From Saccharum officinarum (Eukaryota; Streptophyta; Magnoliopsida; Poales; Poaceae): DNA of 64,000 nt. The notes beneath the pieces are model-generated. The model saw only the letters and a program-made list of their open reading frames with translations, was not told the DNA's origin and searched no databases. The stretch is taken from positions 16,150,834 to 16,214,833 of the forward strand of contig CM036199.1 of assembly GCA_020631735.1 (NCBI GenBank), read 5' to 3'. Shown here piece after piece: positions 1 to 12,355 of the stretch. Each line of letters starts with the position of its first letter. Position 1 is the first letter of the stretch. The translations under genes and the position numbers were made by a program.

Positions 1-309
1 AATTCCAGCAATTAGTAAAGTCATTCCAACAAGGATATAACTTATCATTTCATGTGACTTTTTGATTCCAAACTTCATGAAACTTTTCCAGGGATCAATA
101 TAGATGGTTATTGATGTGAGACACATGAAGATATGGCAATAACACCACCCAAGCATACATTTTTGAAAAGGCATATATGTAAAGCAATGGTGCAGCATCC
201 AACTTTAGGTTAGACTCATCTCCATAGGTTAACCTTGACATCGTCATCTCCACTCATGTTTGAGCTTAAACCCACTACTTAATTGGTGATAAACACCTGG
301 GGTGTTACA
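1..309 (-). repeat. Element A 3' LTR, first 309 bp
   Basis: Direct copy of 9845-10153 with about two substitutions by eye. On the minus strand it opens TGTAACACCCCAGGTG at 309 and runs off the window edge at 1. It follows the polypurine tract immediately, which makes it the 3' LTR. Confidence 0.93.
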
Positions 310-310
310 G

Positions 311-326
311 CCCTCCCCCCTTAAAA
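311..326 (-). other. Element A polypurine tract
   Basis: The minus strand reads TTTTAAGGGGGGAGGG directly before the 3' LTR start, the position and composition of the plus-strand primer of LTR retrotransposons. Confidence 0.85.
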
Positions 327-3300
327 GAATCGCGTCCCGAGATTCGGAATGGAAGACCTTTTAAGGAAGAGAGACATGTTATCTAGTTCTCAATATCTGC
401 TATAGCATTCAGCTACAAAGCTTCAACATCGGTGAACAATTTGGCCAAAGGCACTTTCTGACACTGACTTTTCATGGTAAAATTTGTCTGAAGAATTTTC
501 TTCATTGACTTCCATGAAGCATTGTTACTTTGGGAGGAATCCAAGATAGCACAGTACGACATTCTAAATGTACGGAGATCATTTAGTCCGTGAACTGACC
601 ACTCACAAGTATCTGATTCTTTGGTGAGCACAACATAGTCCGTATGAACTTTGCACTAGACCGAATTCTTCAGAAATATACTCGTCGAAATGATTCTATG
701 TCCCTACCATTTGAAAAGTAGTTCTCTACCAAAGTGGCTTGAGCATAACCTTCCAAACGGTAAGATCCTAGACGACAAACAACCCTTAGAGGTTACATGA
801 AACTGAGTAACCAATAGACAAGGGCTATGTTGGTCATAAATATTCATTCCTTTAGACACCAACCCATGGAAAACTACTTTAGGTTCCATGTGTGCAGTTC
901 TCTTTCTCTGATGACAACACTGTATTATCTGAGTCGGTCGAGGGATTAGTGATTGTGATAGCTGACTTTGTTGGCTTTGTATTTCTGCCAAATGTTACCT
1001 AAGAAGATTCTTCTATCCAAAAACAACAGTTATCTGGGTTGAATCAGATGCAACCTCTTTGATAAAAACATTTACAAGGTACCAAAGTATGTCATCATTG
1101 GAAAAAAATCATTGCCAAAGAAAGATGTAGCGAGGCCTTAAGGACAACAAAAGTTGCAAATATTCACTAAACCGTGGGGAGTAGTCTACCACCAAGCGAT
1201 TGAGTAAAATTCTCCTTCGTGACTTAGTTGCACTATAAGTTGAGTTGACTTGCAGCGTAGCAACTTTGTCAGGCCAACCTTTCACCTTGAGGCTTCCTTT
1301 TTAGGATCAAACAACAGCTCTAAGATGGAAAATATGTTGTTTGACACTTTTCAAATTGCTTTTGAATATTCCTCAACACTTTGTCCAATAAAGTTATGAA
1401 TAAACCATTTGTGGCACCTAAGGGCACAAGGATGCTAATTGAAACTAGGTCATGCTTTCTCTAATTCTTCACTTTAGCTGATAGAACACCTTGCACTATC
1501 TGTGTGATTGTCCAAGACGGAATTGACTTGTTTACAATGGCTCTAGAAGATAGAGTATCTCTCAAGTTGTTGGCTAGTTGATTAACTTCTTATTGGTTAT
1601 TGCTCTGTAAGACATAGCCTTCGTAGCTACCAAGGAGTTGTTACCTAGTTAGAGATTAACCTTCCTATTGGTAACTAATCAGTTGTCTCTCAACACTAAA
1701 AAGTTCCAAATCTTCACTCTTGACCACAACAACTGTGGTTGAAACAGAACAGATGGTCGTCATCAAATTAGCAAATACGAAGTTATTCTAGAGATGGTTG
1801 ATTTCGATTGTATGGTCATTATGCACCCAAGATTGCGACTTGGATAGCTCCATCATATACATAATGTGATGATCGATTCTTATCCAATAGATGACTTGTC
1901 CAACTAAAGTGTTGTGCGTCCCTTTTTATTCAACAAGGATGAGATACTTTGCTAACTATATGGTGGCCATCAATACAGGGACAACTAAGCAAAGTCACTT
2001 GTCTACCACCTCTTGTAGTCCATTAATGTTTATGTCGGTGACCTATTCTTCAAAGGTTATCCTCTTAGCAACTTCAGGAGGAAGCTCTACTACTTTTGGT
2101 CCACTATAAGGGTATTTTAATAAGATATGGGAAAGATAACCAAGGAAAAGTTCACATGAGAATAACACGTTGATGTTGTTCCGCAATGGATCATGACTAG
2201 AAACCACGATACCAGCGCGTGCCGAGCAGCACAACCTTGTGTCAGCCGCCACAGGAGGCTCTCGGTTTCGTCGCGGCACCATTAGTTGCTACTCATAACA
2301 CCATTACCGATCACACCACCAAGGTGAAATTTCAAGTGAAACAATTTGGGTGGTAAAAACAAGCATTATACAAGGGAGGGATAGCAAGCAAAGGTAGTCA
2401 CAAGGTTTGGAATTAACCAGGAGGTGATTCGAAGATCAAAACATAGCACAAGAGAACATAGCTCAATTGCTGAATGCGACTAAGCATGAGATTTTTGCTT
2501 AATTCCACGCACGCCAAGCGTTCACCAAAGTGATGGAAAAATGAAAGATTACCATGAGATTTGGTCATGTTGGACAACAACATGAGATCAAAACTGGTAA
2601 ACATCCCGAGACTTGGGAAGGTTGGGGATGGATTAAGCAAACTTCAAGGCGAAAACCGATATGTAGTCATAGATTGAGTTGATAAGGTAGATGCATGAAA
2701 TTGCAAGCATACGATTTAGAGGCCATAGCAGAGAGACGTGGTGTCACACTAACTAACCTTTGGGAGAGGTAACCGGAAGGTCCAACATGGATTTGGGTAC
2801 GGTCTCCACAACTGGCAACGTACAAACCATGGTCAAAGGCTAGCGTTGATAAAAGTTAACTTGGTTGGTCAGACGACAAGGGTCTTCACACAGAAAGGGT
2901 TGCAAAACATCCACGGCTCATGCAAACAAATAGGAGAACTAAACTTTGGGCTTTCGGTCAAGCAAAGGCATGGATACAAACATTCAAGGGCTAACTACCA
3001 AGTCTACAGGCTCAGGCTCCTAAGATAGAGAACCTAATAGAAGACAACAACCATATAATTACGTATGTGAATGTTGTTCTAGGATAAAGCTATGTGACCC
3101 TCGTATGCTCACCGAGGACAAACGAGGTGACAACTAGGGCACTACCAAGATAACAAGCATACATACAACATCACAATCAAGCAATCATTTGAGAAAATTC
3201 AAACAATGGGCTTAAGCAACCAATATAAAGCACAAGGCTCACCCAAAATAAGCATTTATCTCAAGCATGAACTAACTACAAGTTTAGTCCAAACAAACGT

Positions 3301-5227
3301 TAGTTAAAGAGTCCAACTTAGCATGTGCACAGAATCTGGACAGCAGCACAGTAGTTACTTGTTTCTACCATAACTGAGGTTGTAGACATCTCACAAAGGT
3401 GATACTAGGCTTTCTAGGAAGCTTAGGAAGATGGCTACACTTTAGTTATTCATACCAAAATCAAATTCATAGATTAACATGACCAAAAATGCTAATGTTT
3501 CAGTTCTGTACCAATATGGACAGAAAACTGACAAGAACTTCAAAAATGCATAACTGGAGTTCTAGGGGTCCAACAAGGCTGAACCTTAACTTTATGTAAA
3601 GCTTATTAAGTTGTCTATAACTTTCTTATTATCATATTAAGATGATTTTATAGCTAACAAGGCCAAACAAGACACAGAAGACATCTCTACCCAGATGTGG
3701 ACAGATTCTGTCATTCCACTTGGCAAGCTCATAACTACAAATTTCGACCACAAAAATTAGTGCTATAGGACACTTTGGAAATCTTAGAAAAAGTACTACA
3801 CTTCTTCTATTATTTCTAAGACATGATTCCATATGCACATAGGTCAAACAAACCAAACATTCAGACCTATTCAGAGCATAATCAAAACCTGACAGTAAAC
3901 TTCTAAAATTCATAACTCCCAAACCATAAGACCTAGGGTCATGAAATTTTAGGACAAGCTATATAAGTAAGTTAGCTACAACTTTGGTATTCTTCATAAC
4001 TACAGAAAACACCATGATGGCCACAAAAGCATCACTACAACAGAAATTGTTCTAGCAGCCAACATTCAACAAGCAAAATAAAGCTTGCCTTTGTTCTACT
4101 TAACAAGAGAGCACACCAAAATGTTATTCTAGTAGCTCTGAATTTTGTTACCTTAGACCAGCACTAATTTAATTCATTCATGAGAATCCATAATTACTGA
4201 AATAAGGTCTAAAGCATTTACAATTGCTTGTATGAATAACCCATCCACTACTTGGCTCAACTAGAGGACATCTATAGGTTCAGGCATGTAGCCACACTTA
4301 GTTCTAACAAAACTAAGCACATACTATCTTCAAACATCCCCTATTCAAGCAACATGGAATAAGGCATTTATGTCTAACTCCACACTAGAAAGATAGCGTA
4401 CTACATTGATCACAAGTTACTTACTATAGAACAAGGGTGAGAGGAGCATAGCTATACATAAGGCAACAATCATGAAGATGCATGCTTCGTCCTATTCGTC
4501 CTCACAAGATTGCCAACCTAAGGTGGCGATCACGTTCTATGTCGGTGGCATAACACGCACTCTTTCGATATATAGCTAGTCGCCAGCTACATTCGACTTA
4601 CGCATTCATGGTTAGCGTACCTGCAGAAAAGTTTCATTGCAGCCCAACATTTCCCCAAATATAGCACACAATGAAATAGGAAGATAAAATTCTAAGCACT
4701 CCCATATACATATACCCCTGTATACGTACATGTAGCACCAAAACTACCCGAATCATTCGATCACTCACAATTAAGTACCTTCATATATACATGTGTGTAA
4801 CATGTAAATAATCCAGTAACCAAAACTAGCTCTCCCCTAGACCACAGGTTATACGGTCATGCTCTCACAACTCACACTTACCTGAGCGTAGGTGCGACGT
4901 TGCATAAAAGTAGACTAGCGACATATATGGTTATTTCATATATGAAGGCTACCTCTAATCTAACACACCGGGTAGCATAGTGTGGGAGAGTCATCACACA
5001 TACATACCTTGGCCTGGGCGTAGATGCATAATGAAAACCCCCAAGTTAGTACTTATATAAGCCACCTAATAATCCTTATATGGGCATAAGGGAATTGACC
5101 ACTGGCATACTTAGGTTTAAAATTTAGATTTGACAAACCTATATATAACTATAAGTTGATAAAACTGTTTTTATAAAACAAAACCTTTGTTTTAAATACA
5201 CATACGACATGTTTAATGTTGAATCTT
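327..5227 (-). other. Element A internal region, no recognisable protein
   Basis: About 4.9 kb between primer-binding site and polypurine tract. Short minus-strand frames exist (413-631, 704-991, 2043-2282, 2413-2640, 3632-3922) but I recognise none of their products, and they are interrupted. The part next to the primer-binding site (about 4430-5227) is similar to the leaders of coding elements B and C, including a splice-donor-like GGTAAGTGTGAG and a block around 5030-5110. The retained leader suggests sequence needed in cis, such as RNA packaging, while the proteins come from a coding partner; that is inference. Confidence 0.6.
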
Positions 5228-5239
5228 GCTCTGATACCA
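5228..5239 (-). other. Element A primer-binding site (initiator tRNA-Met)
   Basis: The minus strand reads TGGTATCAGAGC, the exact complement of the 3' end of plant initiator tRNA-Met, two bases after the LTR end TGTTACA. It fixes the element's orientation and the LTR boundary at 5242. Confidence 0.92.
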
Positions 5240-5241
5240 GC

Positions 5242-8200
5242 TGTAACAGAACCGTCCAAATTATAAGAGAACAAGTACAAAAACAATCACCGAAATGATC
5301 AAATTCTCGCACTTGAGCCCATATAACTCCGGTAGTCCAATGAAATCACGAGGGAATTCAAACCAACCAACATACAAGCCAAGATCGTAGTGATTCAACA
5401 TAACAAGTCACATGTTATAACCATTTCACAAGTAATTCAATATACATCGGAGTTCAACATAGTTATTACAACTTAAGTTCAAAAGTAGCGGAAGCAAAGT
5501 AATTTGAAACTAACATTATTCTTATTTCAAATACATGCCAGTATCATGGTCAACTTCCAACAAAAGCATTAGAGATAAGGTAGCTCAGAAGGATCATGCC
5601 CATGATCACACTCCGCCACTAAGGCAGGAGCCAACCAACTCTTGCAGTCGTCGTGATACATCACAACCTGCAACAAGTGGGGATAAAACCCTGAGTACAA
5701 GAAGGTACTCAGCTAGACTTACCCGTCAGAAACCAGAAATAAAGTGACACCAAGGATCATGCAAGGCTGATATAAAGTGGGGCTAGCTTGACAACATTTT
5801 GCATAAAAGCTTAATATAGATGATCAATCATTAATGCTTAAGCATCAAGTTAATTATCATTAACCTATCATCTATATTAGAACTTGTACTAGAGCACTTA
5901 CTTTATTAGGAGCAAACAATATTAACCATAGCAGGTATAAATTGAGGCAACCTTTTCATCGTGATCCAATTAACCATTCGTTCAATTTAATTGAATCTAC
6001 GTTGCCGCTGCTCAAGTCAAGTGCTCACTAATCGGGAGCGACGGCGATTCGAATCGAATTCCTATCCAGCTGGAGGGGTATTTCTAACACTCACCGCGCA
6101 GGCCCCTGCCAGGGTCGCACAAGCCACCTTTTCATATGATTCAGGAATCGCGGGTCCGAATGATGTCGCGACCCCAAGGGCGACACTCTGCCAGGTGATA
6201 GGGACTCTAACCCCCCTTGGTCTCACGCCAATGTCCCCAAGCATATCCTTTCTCTCCTCCAAGAAGCAACCTACCATTCGATTCCTGGCCTGAACCACAT
6301 TACTCGGCTTCGCGGTCGGAACGGCTTATCCGACCAACTAAGTGTTAGACTGCGTTCAACATGACTCAAGGACGTACAGCGAATCGGTCCTTAAACGACT
6401 CAGACGGGGATAGATTCACACCCAAGACCTCCATGCCTTGTTGCTTCACTATCGTCATCCCGCCCGGTCTCATTTCATTTTATTAACACATGGTTCCATT
6501 CCACGATAGCAAATATAGCCAACCGTGCCATATATGAATATCCCTACATCTCGCAGGTGACAGGAAATCACCTGACTTCTACCGCTTAGAGCAGGGCTAA
6601 GCATCTACTCAATCCTAATCTATGTAGGATTCAAGGATTCATATATCTGGACAAGGGATGATATAATGCAGCAAGGGTTTCCAACCAACTCCTATCACTT
6701 AATGCAACAATACTTATATCATATATAGAATTAATTGCTTTGAAGATAGGAGGCTTATAATGCTCCGGGGCTTGCCTGGGATCCGACTCAAGTTAGAGTT
6801 TGTCAAGTGAAACCCGCTTGGCGAGCATTCCCTCATTCTAGCACTTGTCCGATCATTCCATCTCCGAGATAGGTCCACCAACACCATCTTCTGGTTAGCT
6901 CCACCTCACGTCATTCATGTGGTGCATCTAGCGTACCTAAATGAGATGCAAGATGCAAGTGTATGAATATAAGGGAATGCAATAGATGATGCATCACACA
7001 CTAAACAAGGCAAGTACAAGGTTACGCTAAATACACATAAGCACTTCACATTGCTCAAATAAACATCACACCACATATTATGCTAAGATAGCAAGGGACT
7101 CAATACCAAACATAACTCAAGATTTACAAAGCCTCAAGTGTACTAACTTCACCACCATGGACATGAATCACACTTAATAACAAGCAAGCAAAGTAACCAA
7201 GCATCCATGTATTTTCAACAATTCTAGACATACATGCAGTAGCTTAGTAAATCAATCATATCTGGAGTTCTACAAATCCAAATGACTTGCAAGAAGACAT
7301 TATAGAAAGCTTATGAAATTTTCTACAATTCATTTAATATCACCTAAGCCTGATTCCCAAGTTTAATAGGTCTACAAGATGAAACTACAGAATCTGGTCT
7401 GCTCCAAACAGAGAGCAACCAAATCTGGGACCTGACTTTAAATATCTATAACTCAAAAACTACTTGACCAAATGATACCAAATTTTCACAGAAGCTAGAT
7501 ACATGAATTATCTACAACTTTTGTATAAATAAGTTTCACAACAAAGCACATTATCATGAAGAACTTTGCTAAGTTCCTAGATCTGTCCAGAAAACTCGTT
7601 TGCAAGAAATAATTATTAACTTATGTTGCAAACATATAATTGGACAAAACCAACTTCATCAACATGTCACCCATGACTAATGAACACCAGAAAACATAGT
7701 GTCCATTCCTAAATAAATTCTTTTAATGCATTTTCTTAATTTATTTAGATAATTAGGTGGAATTAGGAACACATATCAAAAGTGCACAATAAATTCTACC
7801 AAAATTATAGTGGCCTACACATGCTCCCAATAGTGTACTGTACAAATTTCAAACTATTTGGGCATATATATCAATATCTATGAAAAAGACAAATGGATAT
7901 GCAAGAATTCATGTGAGACCAAGATGAATCAATAACTCACTCATACTACAACTGAAATTCATGAAATTTTTACCACACATCAAACATCATATGAGTAGAA
8001 TTCCCCAAAAATTTCACTTCATTTCGAGCTCTAAATTTACAGTTATGAAAAAGACAAACGCGACTAGCATTGAAAACCTAATCTGAAAAATCTATTTTTA
8101 CAGCAAAAACATTAAACTAAAACATATCATATAATAGATCTACCACATAGACAATTTCACAAGGATTCCAAAAAGTCCTCATTTGCTATTTTACGAATTT

Positions 8201-10153
8201 CCTATGAATTACTATGAATTTTCAAACATCAGCAAAAACTAACACAAATAAGTCCTTACGACACTATTCATATGAGTCTATGACATTGCAGTTAGGCCGC
8301 TGGCTTTTCTCGAATTCTGACTCGAGGTCCTTGGTCGCGAATCAATACAGAGGAGGCGCCGGAGGTCATCGGTTTCGGTCGTAGGGGGCTCGTCGGCGAC
8401 GACGGGGTGGCGGAGGAGCAACAGGGGACCTGCGCGCTCCCGTGGGTAGTCACGGCTCGGCCGGAGGTGGCTCATGGCCACCTGGCCACGTGAGCGCGGT
8501 GGTTCAGGGGCTGCGGTCGCGACGGCAACGGCGAACGGCGGCGCTGGAGCTTGGAGTAGGGGCCGGCGACGGCGAGGGCTGGGGCGTCGGGCCTACCAAT
8601 GGCAGGGCGCGCCTACGGGTGGCCTCAGCCCGGCCAGAGGTGGCCAGCGGACCGAGCTAGGCTGCTGGCATCGGCGACGCCTGCACGCGTGCGCGGTTGC
8701 AACTACCGGCCCGGTCTGCCAGCGGCGGCGAGAGGCGCGGCCGGCTGCAGCAGCACAGAGGCGCAACGAGGAGTGCAGGAGGGTGCGTTGGAGTAGGAAG
8801 GAGCGGCGCAGGAAGCTTTGCTTGGCCGACCATGGCGACGGCGTCCGCGCGGCGTGAGGCCACGGGCACAGAGTGAGAGACGGAGGAGGGGGAGGGAGCG
8901 AGAGAGAATGAGAGAGCGAGGGGAAACAGGGGTCGGGCTCGGCCTCTCCAAACGACACGCGTGGGCGAGGTGGCACGCATGCGAGCACGAACGGGAGCCA
9001 TGTGGCGTCGGGCGCCTGCCCGTGGTCGGCCACGAAGCTTGTTCAGGCATTTCAAAACTAAAGGAAATAATACTACCGCAAAAACACAACTAAAACGTCA
9101 ATCTTCCTCCCTTAATTACTCATAATCCACTTAGTTTTGGCACAAACTGTAGTAAACAAAATTGTAGAGCTTCAGTAGGTGAACAATATTTCTTTAAGGA
9201 TCCAGAGCTAACTCGGCCTGGATTGGGAGATATAGAGCTGCGGAGAAGGGCACCTCAAACTGAAATCTGAACTTCGGTTCCAGACCGACTGAAACGTCAT
9301 TCTTCTCCATGTTCTAATTCCCAAACCGAGCAATGAAAAGCTAAACCAATTACACCCTATGGTAGAGCTATAAGAGTACTACAACCTTGCTTACAGGTTC
9401 TTGGTAAAATTCCAACCGTTTTGCGAGATATAAATCCCCGAAGTGGGGTACCTCGAAACTGAAAATTCAGTTTCAGTCCATCAGGGACTTAGCCAAATTT
9501 TCAGCTCCAGGGACAGCACTGCATTCACTTTTGGAGGCCTTGTTAAACTAAGTTAGAGACTAAACTAGCTCTCTACTATTAAACAAAGTTTGTTGTACAT
9601 AAGATGAACTACAACTTTTATTTAAGTTTTACTGCCACGTAAACACTCTAAGCCACAGTTCACCCCAAGTCAAAGTAGCATCCCGATAAATCTTAATTTA
9701 TCCTTTTTGATCTATGAAAGCATTTTCTTGACATTTGCTCAACATGAACCCTTCATGACTTTTGTTGTAGAGCTCATCTAGAGTCATTTGATCAAGGTTG
9801 CAAGGTTTGGTTGATAACCTATATTTCCATCCACTTAATAATGCAATTCCAGCAATTAGTAAAGTCATTCCAACAAGGATATAACTTATCATTTCATGTG
9901 ACTTTTTGATTCCAAACTTCATGAAACTTTTCCAGGGATCAATATAGATAGTTATTGATGTGAGACACATGAATATATGGCAATAACACCACCCAAGCAT
10001 ACATTTTTGAAAAGGCATATATGTAAAGCAATGGTGCAGCATCCAACTTTAGGTTAGACTCATCTCCATAGGTTAACCTTGACATCGTCATCTCCACTCA
10101 TGTTTGAGCTTAAACCCACTACTTAATTGGTGATAAACACCTGGGGTGTTACA
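5242..10153 (-). repeat. Element A 5' LTR, 4912 bp
   Basis: Runs from TGTAACACC (10153) to TGTTACA (5242), with the usual TG...CA ends. It is unusually long. It holds a GC-rich block with overlapping open frames in several phases (about 8280-9060) set in AT-rich DNA. Blocks near 5690-5760 and 6755-6780 resemble the LTRs of B and C, so A is a diverged relative of that family. Confidence 0.88.
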
Positions 10154-10210
10154 ATTTCCACTAGTTTCAGCAGCCTCATACGTGGCGCGGCGAGTGTTTG
10201 TCATCTGCAT
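10154..10210 (-). pseudogene. gag: Element B gag, first 19 codons, cut by element A
   Basis: Translates to MQMTNTRRATYEAAETSGN, matching the gag start of element C at 51836 (MQMANTRRATYEAAETGGN). Reading ends exactly at the LTR of element A. The downstream ATG is preceded by CAG (TATGCAG then ATG), which could act as a splice acceptor. The truncated frame is not functional here. Confidence 0.88.
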
Positions 10211-10564
10211 ATTTTAGCAACAAGTAATGATTAAGTGAAGTTGTAGTAATTGTGAGTGAATGAAAAATTATGTCGTACTGAATTCATTGGAGAGAACAAA
10301 GTCATACAATAAAACAGAGGCACATTAATCGCATTCCAATTAAAACAACACCACTAATTAAATTACTTCAAATGCAAACATCGCATCCAATACAACCACG
10401 TTGCCAGCATACACACACTGGACTTTATACGCTCAGGTATCGTATGAACAATCAAGATCCAACATTCTACCAAGTCTCAAGGTTCGAACGAGATACATCA
10501 AGATACATGAAGCCAAAAGAAGGTCATCGTGATAGGGCCTAGTAACTAACGCAAAGCAACTGGC
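10211..10564 (-). other. Element B spacer between ORF0 and gag
   Basis: About 350 bp without its own reading frame apart from the run-on of ORF0, whose ancestral stop (TAG in element C) reads TTG here at 10565-10567. The same spacer lies at 51484-51835 in element C. Confidence 0.6.
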
Positions 10565-11578
10565 CAACTCCTCAGGGCCATCGTCGGGGTCGGAGACGTC
10601 ACCATTGCTACCATCAGTAGCAACGTTGTCATCGTCGGCAGGTGCGGCTGCAGGCTCGTCCTCATCGTCGTCGACGTCCATACCGGCGGCTTCTGGAGGA
10701 GCATACGGGCCAATCCCGTTGTAGAGCGTATGAAACTCCTCATGCAAGTTGACATTGTACTCCTCTAGCTCCTTGACCCTCTGCCTCAGGAGGTTCCTCT
10801 CGTTCCAGGCTTCATTCCTCTCCTGAACCAACTGTCCAATCATGTGGTCTGCATTATTATTGGCCTGAGTCAACGTATGCACCCGCTGTAGAGCACTATC
10901 ACCTCTCTTTAGAGCCTGGTCTCGCTACAAGCTCATGTCAGCCAACTGCTCCTGCAAACTATCTATAGCACGTGACTGCTTCTTCTTCTGTTTTCTTGCT
11001 TTGAGCCGATCATCACCATGCAAACCAGTCAATATCCAATAGGTGCACTCAAGACCCTGGTATGCTCTGATAGCTGCATACATCGCACTCATAGCGTGGT
11101 TGTCGCTAGCCTGTCCTTCGTTTGGGCCTCTGACTAAAGCACTTTCTTGCGGCTGCACCCAAATAGCATCGCGAGGATAATCTCTCGGAAAAGTACCAGC
11201 CAAGGCTGCTGCCAGCTCGTTGGGAAATCTGCTCATTATGTCCCTGATGACACGAAAAGCTGCTCCCTCTGCACCCTCAACCGGAGTGCGTCCCTCAAAC
11301 TCTAACTACCAACCATCCCACTCTGGAGTATCACCAAGAACAGGGATAGTGATCTCCACTACTGCCAGTCCATCCTCAGCTAACTGGCTCTCACTCCAAG
11401 AGTACACCGGCTCCTGACCCTCCGGGTACCCCACATTATGGAGCACTCTCCAAAGCAAAGTTGGCATACCAAACTCGCTCAGAAAGGTGTCCGTGCTGCA
11501 GCGCTCCCACAGGGCCAACTGGTGTCGGGGTGCTCTTTCGCCTGTGGAGTTACGGGCAGTCTGCTTCGTGCGGGCCAT
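10565..11578 (-). pseudogene. Element B ORF0 with a histone H3 tail-like N-terminus, two premature stops
   Basis: The frame starts at ATG 11578 and lines up codon by codon with ORF0 of element C. The first residues are M-ARTKQTARNSTGERAPRHQ; after Met removal, 16 of 20 positions equal plant histone H3, including R2, T3, K4, Q5, R8 and S10, but K9 is Asn. An unrecognised domain, a Lys-rich patch (KARKQKKKQ), a coiled coil and an Asp/Glu-rich tail follow. Stops lie at codon 91 (TAG, 11308-11306) and codon 218 (TAG, 10927-10925; element C has CAG there). The stop used in C has become TTG, so the frame runs on to 10433. The H3 likeness is seen directly; a chromatin role is inference. Confidence 0.8.
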
Positions 11579-12343
11579 CTGTACCAAAAGTTTTGATTAC
11601 CCGGTGAGAACATATTTTAAGTTGGTATAATTTTTATCAAAAGGGGATAATTAATTTATAAGGGGAGGAATGCATGACATGAATGAAACGCACAAGCAAC
11701 ATGATGCATGTACGTCTCGTACGTTCTCACAAACTTAAGAAATAAATGACATCTAGCGATAAATTCGGTGGCATACAGGCGATCTCTCAGATACGTAACT
11801 AATACGTTCTACACGAGAAACACTGTTATGTACCTGCAGAAAAATTATTTCAGCCTAATTCCCCATGCATGCATGAAAGCAATAAATCTATCTACACGCT
11901 CTACATGAATCCCCAGATACGCGTACAACGGTAGTAACTACCTAAAACATCGTCCTATTGACAGCATCGCCTCAACGGACGAAACAACCACACATGCGAC
12001 ACTTTTGTAAAAACATGTAATTACTCCAGCATCATATAAGCACTTTCCCTAGATCGGCGGTGTATCCGATCATGCTCTCATATCTCACACTTACCGAGGC
12101 GTAGAGACAACTGATCCATACATTACCACTCAATTAAGTGGCACTCATACAATAGCACGCCGTATGAGCAACGAAAGAGAAATATGGTGCAAGAACCCCC
12201 AAGTCAGTACTTAAATAAGCCACCTAGAGTCCTTACTAGGCATAAAGGATATGACCACTGGCACACTTTTAGCTTGTAAATCACGTTTTTCAAATACAAT
12301 TTTGTTTTAAATACACTTGTGAACAGTAAACACGCTAAACCAT
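11579..12343 (-). other. Element B untranslated leader
   Basis: Lies between primer-binding site and ORF0. Shared with C (49733-50511) and in part with A (about 4430-5227). Conserved points on the element strand: GGTAAGTGTGAG followed by GAGAGCATGATCGG, and ACAG directly before the ORF0 ATG. These match plant 5' and 3' splice-site consensus, so a spliced leader is possible but unproven. Confidence 0.55.
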
Positions 12344-12355
12344 GCTTCGATGCCA
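12344..12355 (-). other. Element B primer-binding site, decayed
   Basis: Minus strand TGGCATCGAAGC at the place where A has TGGTATCAGAGC. Three bases differ from the tRNA-iMet complement, in keeping with an older element. Confidence 0.75.

Larger units (their letters stand above)
1..10153 (-). mobile_element. Element A: non-coding Ty3/Gypsy-like LTR retrotransposon (LARD-like), 3' end beyond the window
   Basis: Read on the minus strand, a 4912-bp 5' LTR (10153 to 5242) is followed by a tRNA-iMet primer-binding site, about 4.9 kb of internal DNA, a polypurine tract and the first 309 bp of the 3' LTR. Bases 1-309 and 9845-10153 align without gaps and I see two differences, so the insertion is recent. 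The internal region has no gag, protease, reverse transcriptase or integrase that I recognise; the longest frames are under 100 codons. Very long LTRs around a non-coding core fit a LARD (large retrotransposon derivative) moved in trans. It is inserted in gag of element B, whose reading stops at 10154. The left duplication is outside the window; the right flank reads ATTTC. Confidence 0.85.

Noticed and set aside
8278..9093. Several overlapping reading frames of 65-146 codons
   Set aside because: They lie in the GC-rich block of element A's LTR. Openness in many phases at once comes from base composition; no domain or conserved frame.
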